From: DAOUEG01 sp964589285 | GTDB taxonomy: Bacteria > Chloroflexota > Dehalococcoidia > Dehalococcoidales > RBG-16-60-22 | Length of the DNA: 23,398 bases | Assembly (NCBI GenBank): GCA_964589285.1 | Contig: CAZPSP010000023.1 | Location: 1-23,398 of the forward strand | Direction of reading: 5' to 3' | Shown: one piece after another, positions 8,021 through 13,215 of the stretch | Layout: every line of letters begins with the position of its first letter | Position numbering within the stretch: position 1 is the stretch's first letter | Notes under the pieces: model-generated | Told to the model about the DNA's origin: nothing | Database searches by the model: none | Seen by the model: only the letters and a program-made list of their open reading frames with translations | Position numbers and translations under genes: made by a program

Positions 8021-8746
8021 CTATGAGATAAAAGGACGTCCGTCACCGGAAGGCTGCGGTCTCGATGACGGCTGAATTTGCGGCTGGAGCTTTTTCTCCG
8101 TTAGTTCCCGCGCCAGTTTGACGCTGGGAGCTTCCAGTTGCGTCCGGGCAACGGAACGAAGTTCATTAATGGCCTCACGGAAGTTCTGGACGAAGATATT
8201 GTATTCCTCGGTGAACTTGCGGTAATGTTCCAGCGTATTGCGCGGGATGTCCATCTTCTCGGCTATCTCGGTAAACTGCTCGACGAATTCGTAGTAGTGG
8301 TTGTTCATGGCCCAGAGTTCATTGATGTGGGTCTTGAGAAAGACCATGAAACGGCGGTTCTGTAAGTCGCTCTCCACGCGGGCGGCAAAGTTCTCCGCCC
8401 ATGAATCGAAGACGCGCCGGGTCATCTCACAGCCTCGCGCCCATTCCCAGACCTGCTCGTTCTCCATCCCGAACAGGCTGTCGATGATCGCAAAGATGGA
8501 CACCGTGGAGTTGCCCGTGAAACGCCGGTTGAAATGGGAAGCCATCTGCGAAAGCCGCAGGCTCTGCGCCCCGAGCTTGTCGGTCCGCGCGGTTATTATC
8601 GCCACGATAAGACCGATGAACAGCAGAACGATAAGGCCGGGCACGACCCATGTATAAGGAACGGAATCGTAGAAGATCAGGGCGAGGACCGCGATGACGG
8701 TTATCAGTGCGGCAAACCAGCCGCGTTTGACGATGCTTACGAACAT
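8021..8746 (-). CDS. Two-helix membrane protein of unknown function
   Basis: 241 residues, family not recognised. Two closely spaced hydrophobic segments (about 10-27 and 32-52) form a hairpin anchor. They are followed by a long helical soluble region rich in aromatic and charged residues, with several Trp (WEWARG, DSWAENF, NELWAMNN), and a Pro/Gln-rich tail. With a short N-terminus and a short loop, the soluble part should lie on the same side as the N-terminus, probably cytoplasmic. The ATG (8744-8746) has a strong AGGGAGG site 5 nt upstream. It lies 20 bp downstream of argF and should be co-transcribed with it; nothing in the protein suggests an arginine-pathway role. Confidence 0.8.
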   Translation of the reverse strand: MFVSIVKRGWFAALITVIAVLALIFYDSVPYTWVVPGLIVLLFIGLIVAIITARTDKLGAQSLRLSQMASHFNRRFTGNSTVSIFAIIDSLFGMENEQVWEWARGCEMTRRVFDSWAENFAARVESDLQNRRFMVFLKTHINELWAMNNHYYEFVEQFTEIAEKMDIPRNTLEHYRKFTEEYNIFVQNFREAINELRSVARTQLEAPSVKLARELTEKKLQPQIQPSSRPQPSGDGRPFIS

Positions 8747-8766
8747 GGCGCCTCCCTTTTTCTTCG

Positions 8767-9699
8767 TTACGGCAGCAGTATTTCCAGTCCTCCGAGCATT
8801 TCCGCCAGGAGTGCTTTCTGTGCATGGAGACGATTTTCCGCTTCATCGAAGACTACCGATTGCGGAGCGTAAATGATGCCCTCGGCGACTTCTTCACCGT
8901 GGTGGGCAGGTAAAGGGTGCATCAGCATTGCGTCCGGGGCCGCCAGGGCAAGCAGCTTTTCATCCACCTGGTAACCGGAGAAGGTCTTGCGGCGCTTTTC
9001 GGCTTCGCTTTCCTGTCCCATACTCGTCCAGACATCGGTATAGATGACATCTGCTCCGGCCACGGCTTCCCGCGGATCAAGAATACAGGTGATCTCCGCG
9101 CCGTTGAGGTCTGCATACCCGCGGGCTCTGGCGAGAATCGTCTCATCGACACTGTAGCCGTCCGGCGAGGCTGCCCGGAAGTTCATACCCAGCATGACGC
9201 TGGCGAGCATGAGGCTGTGAGCTGTGTTGTTGCCGTCTCCCACGTACGCTACAGTCAGCCCGGTCACATCCTCATGGCGTTCAACGATGGTCATCACGTC
9301 CGCCAGGGCCTGGCAGGGATGCTCCAGGTCGGACAGGGCATTGATGACAGGGATGTCCGCGTTCTCCGCCATGACTTCCAGCGTCCGGTGGTAAAACGTC
9401 CGCGCTGCAATGGCGTTCCCGAAACGGCTGAGAACCCGGGCGACGTCCGGAACGGACTCGCGTTTTCCCAGGCCGACTTCTTCCGGCAGGAGACTGATGC
9501 AGTGGCCGCCGAGCTGACGCATGCCAACATCGAAGCTGACGCGCGTCCGGGTGGAGGGTTTTTCTGTCATAAGAATAAGGACCTTTTCGCTGAGCAAAGT
9601 GTTCCACCGGTCTGCCTTCATGGCGATTCCATTGGAGATCAGCCTGCGCAACTCCTCCGGTGAGACATCTGTAACCGAGAGAAAGTCTTTGCTGTTCAC
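8767..9699 (-). CDS. argF: Ornithine carbamoyltransferase
   Basis: Makes citrulline from ornithine and carbamoyl phosphate in arginine synthesis; cytoplasmic. 310 residues from the chosen GTG (9697-9699), which follows AGGAGGG by 4 nt; the frame is open further upstream, but that extension lacks family similarity. Carbamoyl-phosphate motif STRTR is at 49-53, HPCQ at 127-130, and the ornithine (SMG) loop DVWTSMGQE at 222-230, which separates it from aspartate carbamoyltransferase. The usual catalytic HCLP motif reads HPLP (261-264), so the Cys expected to contact ornithine is Pro; the following AHHGEEV is otherwise typical. No other arg genes are nearby. It is divergent from the DUF4342 gene and precedes an unknown membrane protein. 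Specificity for ornithine is inferred; a related substrate cannot be excluded. Confidence 0.92.
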   Translation of the reverse strand: MNSKDFLSVTDVSPEELRRLISNGIAMKADRWNTLLSEKVLILMTEKPSTRTRVSFDVGMRQLGGHCISLLPEEVGLGKRESVPDVARVLSRFGNAIAARTFYHRTLEVMAENADIPVINALSDLEHPCQALADVMTIVERHEDVTGLTVAYVGDGNNTAHSLMLASVMLGMNFRAASPDGYSVDETILARARGYADLNGAEITCILDPREAVAGADVIYTDVWTSMGQESEAEKRRKTFSGYQVDEKLLALAAPDAMLMHPLPAHHGEEVAEGIIYAPQSVVFDEAENRLHAQKALLAEMLGGLEILLP

Positions 9700-9720
9700 G
9701 ATGCCCTCCTGTACGTGACC

Positions 9721-9729
9721 AGTATAGCA
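9721..9729 (-). promoter_or_regulatory. Extended -10 promoter of argF
   Basis: The - strand reads TGCTATACT, a TATACT -10 box (9721-9726) with the TGn extension. No convincing -35 is present. The predicted start near 9714 leaves about 15 nt before the GTG, just enough to carry the AGGAGGG site. Confidence 0.5.
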
Positions 9730-9765
9730 TGAAACCTTGAGAGGGTGACAGAGTATCTTCAAAGT

Positions 9766-9786
9766 CCATATTTCAGAAAAATATGG
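9766..9786. promoter_or_regulatory. Perfect hyphenated palindrome between divergent promoters (operator candidate)
   Basis: CCATATTT (9766-9773) and AAATATGG (9779-9786) are exact reverse complements around a 5-nt centre. The element lies in the 205-bp argF/DUF4342 intergenic region, about 40 bp upstream of the argF -10 and 70 bp upstream of the rightward -35. Since no gene ends here, a terminator is not expected. The half-sites do not clearly match the E. coli ARG box. Confidence 0.45.
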
Positions 9787-9826
9787 TTCTTTCTTCCGGC
9801 GGATTGGCAGCGATGCTGGCGCCGCC

Positions 9827-9840
9827 TGTCGAATGTCGAA
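9827..9840. repeat. Tandem heptamer TGTCGAA x2 next to a hairpin
   Basis: TGTCGAA is directly repeated at 9827-9833 and 9834-9840, 15 bp upstream of the rightward -35 box. Immediately before it, GGCGG (9798-9802) and CCGCC (9822-9826) are complementary and enclose CAGC/GCTG (9808-9811/9815-9818). These may be protein-binding sites, but with only two short copies chance is possible. Confidence 0.3.
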
Positions 9841-9855
9841 GCCTGCATACCGCTC

Positions 9856-9884
9856 TTGACACCTGACCATCACGTACTTATGAT
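9856..9884 (+). promoter_or_regulatory. Strong sigma70-type promoter of the DUF4342 gene
   Basis: TTGACA (9856-9861), a 17-bp spacer, then TATGAT (9879-9884): a perfect -35, ideal spacing and one mismatch in the -10. The predicted start near 9891 is just before GGGAGG (9893-9898), which is 6 nt from the ATG at 9905. Confidence 0.75.
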
Positions 9885-9904
9885 GCAAGGGCGGGAGGTA
9901 CACG

Positions 9905-10189
9905 ATGGCTGAAAATGAGAAAGAGAATGCCAGTACGAGTGAAAAGTATACGATAAGCGGGTCCCAGGTAGTTGAAAAGATCAAACAGCTCATCCACGCG
10001 GGGAACATACGCCGCGTACGTCTCATTCATGACGGGCGGATTATCATCGAGGTGCCGTTGACCATCGGCGGGCCGGTGGCGGTCATCAGCATCATGTACA
10101 TGCCGGTGCTGGCTGCCATAGGGGCCGCGGCGGCGCTCCTTACCGAATGCACGCTGGAAGTAGAAAAACTGGATGACGGGAAAGATTGA
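9905..10189 (+). CDS. DUF4342 domain protein
   Basis: 94 residues. The arrangement matches the DUF4342 family: a charged N-terminus, a short helix SGSQVVEKIKQLIHAGNIRRV, then RLIHDGRIIIEVPLTIGGPV, a hydrophobic Gly/Ala segment (about 64-82, MYMPVLAAIGAAAALL) and an ending CTLEVEKLDD. The function of the family is not known to me; the hydrophobic segment suggests membrane contact. The ATG is well defined by GGGAGG. It is the first gene after a near-consensus promoter, so probably well expressed, and is followed 99 bp later by a DUF123 gene. Confidence 0.85.
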   Translation: MAENEKENASTSEKYTISGSQVVEKIKQLIHAGNIRRVRLIHDGRIIIEVPLTIGGPVAVISIMYMPVLAAIGAAAALLTECTLEVEKLDDGKD

Positions 10190-10288
10190 TGCCGCAGCTC
10201 GTTACAGGGGGAAAATGGAGCTTTGGTCTATCCGAGGTTGGACCTTCACGACAGGAGGCGAAAAACCACGGAGACGGGGCAAATAAAC

Positions 10289-10810
10289 ATGATGTGGCTT
10301 GAGCCGGATGAATTCAGCAGGCTGCCTGTAGACACCCCGGGAAGTTACGTTTTGTTCGTGCATCTGCAAAAGCTGATACGAATGGCTGCCGGTAGGCTTG
10401 AGGAAAGAGATTACCCGGCGGGATGGTATGGCTATGTCGGTTCGGCGCTAAGCGGTCTCCGTCAACGTCTCGGCCGCTATACAAGACCGGAACGGAAACG
10501 CCGCTGGCACATCGATTATCTGCTGGAACATGGCCAAGTCGCTGGAGCAATGGTTGTAGTTAGCCGGAAACGGTTGGAATGCCACATCGCCGCTTCTCTG
10601 GCGGAAAGGCTGGAGACCATTGCAAGTTTCGGCAGCAGCGATTGCCGATGTCCCGGCCATCTTTTACACCACCGGGACGAAAGAGCCATCCGGAAAGCGG
10701 TAACTTACGCTTTCAGTGAGCGTTTACTTAATTGGAGACGTGAAAAGGAGAACTGGTCCGATGCTCGAACTCATACTGATACGTCACGGCGAGACCGCGT
10801 GGAACGCTGA
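10289..10810 (+). CDS. DUF123 / Uri-superfamily GIY-YIG-like protein
   Basis: About 173 residues from the ATG at 10289 (a second ATG follows at once at 10292). The family signature is clear: PGSYVLFVHL, then RLEERDYPAGWYGYVGSALSG, HIDYLLEH, and FGSSDCRCPGHLLHH with its Cys pair. GIY-YIG relatives are structure-selective endonucleases, but a cellular role for this branch is not established to my knowledge. The frame is open further upstream to a TTG at 10223, but family members begin near the PGSYV segment. After the domain ends, a charged tail of about 45 residues continues and overlaps the next gene by 50 nt in another frame. The ribosome site is weak (GGGG 9 nt upstream). Confidence 0.82.
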   Translation: MMWLEPDEFSRLPVDTPGSYVLFVHLQKLIRMAAGRLEERDYPAGWYGYVGSALSGLRQRLGRYTRPERKRRWHIDYLLEHGQVAGAMVVVSRKRLECHIAASLAERLETIASFGSSDCRCPGHLLHHRDERAIRKAVTYAFSERLLNWRREKENWSDARTHTDTSRRDRVER

Positions 10811-11393
10811 AAAAATCTTCCGAGGCCGGACGGAGATACCGCTTGACGAGACGGGCAAGCGCCAGGCAGCCCTCCTGGCGGACTACCTGAAAGATGAAAA
10901 GCTCGAAGCCATCTACACTTCTCCGTTGGAGAGAGCCAGAGAAACGGCCGCGCGCATCGCGGACCTGCAGAAACTGGAAGCAATTCCGGTGAACAACCTC
11001 ACAGATATGGACTACGGCCACTGGCAGGGCAAGAAAATAATCGAGGTTGAAGAAGCATACCCGGAACTTTTCAATGACTGGATGGATACGCCGGAGCAGA
11101 TCGCCATACCCGGCGGCGAGAGCTTGGCACAGGTTACCGGGCGCGTCGTACCCATCCTGGAAGACCTTGGGGCGCGCCATGCCGAAGGAAAGGTAGCCGT
11201 CGTTACCCACCGGGTGCTTGTCAAGCTCATCATCTGCTGGCTGCTGGAAGTACCGAACAACAAGTTCTGGAATTTTCAGGTTGACACCGGAAGCCAGACC
11301 AGGTTCCGGATACAGGGGACCCGTACTGTGTTGGTGACCGCCAATGATATATCATGTTTGCGCCAGTTGAAAGAAAACCGGGAGGACTTTTGA
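10761..11393 (+). CDS. Histidine phosphatase family protein (phosphoglycerate mutase-like)
   Basis: 210 residues. The catalytic segment LILIRHGETAWN lies at the N-terminus with the phospho-acceptor His at residue 9, followed by FRGRTEIPLDETGKRQA, IYTSPLERARETA, the acidic segment MDYGHWQGKKI, and the second catalytic His in VVTHRVLVKL (usually SHGG; here THRV). This family includes cofactor-dependent mutases, alpha-ribazole phosphatase (CobC) and broad phosphatases; the sequence alone does not settle the substrate. The ATG at 10761 has AAGGAG 10 nt upstream and fits the family N-terminus; the 15-codon upstream extension does not. The start lies inside the DUF123 gene, so translation may be coupled. 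Confidence 0.9.
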   Translation: MLELILIRHGETAWNAEKIFRGRTEIPLDETGKRQAALLADYLKDEKLEAIYTSPLERARETAARIADLQKLEAIPVNNLTDMDYGHWQGKKIIEVEEAYPELFNDWMDTPEQIAIPGGESLAQVTGRVVPILEDLGARHAEGKVAVVTHRVLVKLIICWLLEVPNNKFWNFQVDTGSQTRFRIQGTRTVLVTANDISCLRQLKENREDF

Positions 11394-11405
11394 TAGTTAA
11401 AAGGC

Positions 11406-11434
11406 TTTACACGGGAGGCAAGGCACGTTAAAAT
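11406..11434 (+). promoter_or_regulatory. Promoter of the ytxG/ytxH-like operon
   Basis: TTTACA (11406-11411), a 17-bp spacer and TAAAAT (11429-11434), each one mismatch from consensus. Predicted start is near 11441; the first gene begins at 11472 with AGGAGG at 11459-11464. This separates the membrane-protein genes from the phosphatase gene ending at 11393. Confidence 0.6.
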
Positions 11435-11471
11435 TGCGGGAGAGATTTGAAAAGCGGCAGGAGGTGTGTCC

Positions 11472-11744
11472 ATGACGATAGAATGGTTTGCAGACCTGGT
11501 AATCGTGATATTCGGGCTGGTGGCGACCATTGCGATACTGGCTTTCCTCGTGATAGGAATTATTGCATTCGTGAAGGTCAAGTCCGTCATGAACACTGCA
11601 CAAAAGATATCCGGCGATGTCAGGGACATCTCCTCCTGCATTAAGGAAGAGGTCGTAAAACCGATCGCGCAGATGGCTGCCGTCATCCAGGGGGTGCGAC
11701 AGGCAACGAGCATGTTCGGCCCGAAAAAAAGGAAGGAAGACTGA
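11472..11744 (+). CDS. Small membrane-anchored protein, DUF948 (YtxG)-like
   Basis: 90 residues. One long hydrophobic N-terminal segment (about 6-35) is followed by an amphipathic helical region (NTAQKISGDVRDISSCIKEE) and a basic tail KKRKED. The layout is that of DUF948/YtxG proteins; the similarity is one of pattern, so the name is tentative. I chose ATG at 11472 because AGGAGG lies 7 nt upstream; a GTG at 11466 would be only 1 nt from it. The ytxH-like gene begins 1 nt after its stop, the same order as ytxG-ytxH in Bacillus subtilis. Confidence 0.72.
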   Translation: MTIEWFADLVIVIFGLVATIAILAFLVIGIIAFVKVKSVMNTAQKISGDVRDISSCIKEEVVKPIAQMAAVIQGVRQATSMFGPKKRKED

Positions 11745-11745
11745 C

Positions 11746-11970
11746 ATGGCGGACAAGAACTCTGACTCCTTCCTGCCCGGTTTTCTGGCTGGGATGCTGG
11801 CCGGACTGGCCATCGGTTTCCTGTGCGCTCCCGCCTCTGGTCGAGTGACCCGTGAAAGATTAAGAGAAAAAGCTGGAGAGATCAAGGAAGAAGCTTCTGA
11901 ACGCATCGATCAGACCCGCGAAGCCGCCGTCGAAGCCGGTAAAAAAGTGCGCGAAAGATTGAAAGGCTAA
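11746..11970 (+). CDS. YtxH domain protein
   Basis: 74 residues. The N-terminal segment FLPGFLAGMLAGLAIGFLCA is a Gly-zipper-like hydrophobic helix followed by PASGRVTRERL, the typical YtxH signature (usually APxSGxxTR), then a charged coiled-coil-like helix of Glu, Arg and Lys. In Bacillus these proteins belong to the general stress set; the biochemical role is unknown. The ATG follows the previous stop by 1 nt, with a GGAAGGAAG-type ribosome site inside that gene's end. Confidence 0.85.
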   Translation: MADKNSDSFLPGFLAGMLAGLAIGFLCAPASGRVTRERLREKAGEIKEEASERIDQTREAAVEAGKKVRERLKG

Positions 11971-11985
11971 GAACGAAAAACGTTC
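11971..11985 (+). other. Short hairpin after the ytxH-like gene
   Basis: GAACG (11971-11975) and CGTTC (11981-11985) form a 5-bp stem with an A5 loop directly after the stop codon. There is no T-tract, so it is at best a processing or pausing element rather than a terminator. Confidence 0.2.
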
Positions 11986-12046
11986 CATAAAGTAGTAAAG
12001 TAACCGGCTGGACCGGCCCCCCCGAAAGAGTGGTGAACCGGAATAA

Positions 12047-13174
12047 TTGACTGAATTCTTTACCAAATACCGGCGCGGTTTATCGGTACTACTGCTCATT
12101 GCAGTAGTGGCCTTTGTCGTATGGCTGCTGTACTGGCTAAGGATGTTTATTCTGCCGTTCGCCATCGGGCTGGTGTTTGCCTACCTCCTCAAACCGGTAG
12201 TCCGCTGGATGGAACAGCATCTCCCGCCCCGCAATAAGTGGCCCAAGTTCCGCCGTGTCATGGCGGTGTTGATTTCCTTTTTGATGCTGCTGGTGCTTAT
12301 ATCAGGCTTCGTCTACCTCATCGCATCGGCGGTCATGGACGCGGCGGTAGTCCTCGTGGACAGCGCCCCGTACTTCCTCAGCCAGAGCATTTATCAGGTC
12401 CAGCAATGGATAGACAATATTCTTGCCGCGTTACCGGAAGAAATGCGGGCTTCACTCTCCGGCGGGGCCATCGGCGCGGGTTTCGATATCGGCCAGGCTA
12501 TATCGAACTTCCTGAAGAATTCCATACCTTCCATCCCCGGCACCATTAACTTCCTGCTCGGTTTTGCGGTCCTGCCGTTCTTCCTCTTCTACATCCTGAA
12601 GGACATGGAACTCATCAATGTGCGCCTCACCACTATCTTCTCAGACAGGGTCAACCAGCACATCAGGGCTGTCCTCGGCATCATGGAACGGGTGCTGGGC
12701 AGATACATCCGGGCGCAGCTCATGCTTGGACTGATTGTCGGATACTTCACGTTTGTCGGCCTGCTTCTCCTGGATGTGCCGTTTGCCCTGGCTCTGGCCC
12801 TGCTTGCTGGCGTCACCGAACTCATCCCTACGCTCGGGCCATGGATCGGGGGCGCGGTAGCTGGTATTGTGACTCTGGCCATGGTGCCGGAAAAGACGTT
12901 CTGGGTCGTCGGACTGTTCGTCCTCATCCAGGCGCTGGAGAACAATCTTCTCGTCCCGAAGATCCAGAGTTCCTACCTGGGCATCCATCCCGCTTTGATG
13001 ATTGTGCTGCTGGTGTTCGGTATTTACATCGCCGGTTTCTGGGGAATCCTGCTCATCGGGCCGCTGACGGCGGTGCTCATCCAGATCGGCAAGTATGTCA
13101 AGGCCTGCATGACCGGCGCCGTGGTCGAGGCGGAACCGGAGGAAGAGCCGGGGGGCGTCCTGATGCCGGAGTAG
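12047..13174 (+). CDS. AI-2E family (PerM-like) permease
   Basis: 375 residues with about eight hydrophobic segments: two near the N-terminus (about 14-45), one at 67-90, then after a soluble insert a series from about 165 to 355. The family motif GVTELIPTLGPWIGGAVAGI is near the middle-to-end, followed by LENNLLVPKI and HPALMIVLLVFG, both typical. Members are described as exporters of autoinducer-2 or as ion antiporters; the substrate here is unknown. The start is TTG at 12047 (MTEFFTKYRRGL) with only a modest ribosome site (GGTGA). It follows the ytxH-like gene by 76 bp and probably shares its promoter. A T-run at 13178-13185 follows the stop. Confidence 0.9.
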   Translation: MTEFFTKYRRGLSVLLLIAVVAFVVWLLYWLRMFILPFAIGLVFAYLLKPVVRWMEQHLPPRNKWPKFRRVMAVLISFLMLLVLISGFVYLIASAVMDAAVVLVDSAPYFLSQSIYQVQQWIDNILAALPEEMRASLSGGAIGAGFDIGQAISNFLKNSIPSIPGTINFLLGFAVLPFFLFYILKDMELINVRLTTIFSDRVNQHIRAVLGIMERVLGRYIRAQLMLGLIVGYFTFVGLLLLDVPFALALALLAGVTELIPTLGPWIGGAVAGIVTLAMVPEKTFWVVGLFVLIQALENNLLVPKIQSSYLGIHPALMIVLLVFGIYIAGFWGILLIGPLTAVLIQIGKYVKACMTGAVVEAEPEEEPGGVLMPE

Positions 13175-13200
13175 CCTCTTTTTTTCGTAGTTACTCTATC

Positions 13201-13209
13201 TGGTATAAT
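13201..13209 (+). promoter_or_regulatory. Extended -10 promoter of polA
   Basis: TGGTATAAT: a perfect TATAAT (13204-13209) with the TGn extension. No -35 is recognisable (a T-run occupies the place). The usual 6-7 nt spacing puts the transcription start on, or within a base of, the A of the polA ATG at 13216. Confidence 0.7.
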
Positions 13210-13215
13210 TGAGGC

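Noticed and set aside
9700..10026. N-terminal extension of argF by 109 codons
   Set aside because: The extension runs across promoters and into the divergent DUF4342 gene; the GTG at 9699 has AGGAGGG at ideal spacing and matches the family N-terminus.
13125..13185. Terminator after the AI-2E permease gene
   Set aside because: A T7-8 run is present, but only weak, widely spaced complementary segments precede it, so no stable stem adjoins it. The T-run instead occupies the -35 region of the polA promoter.
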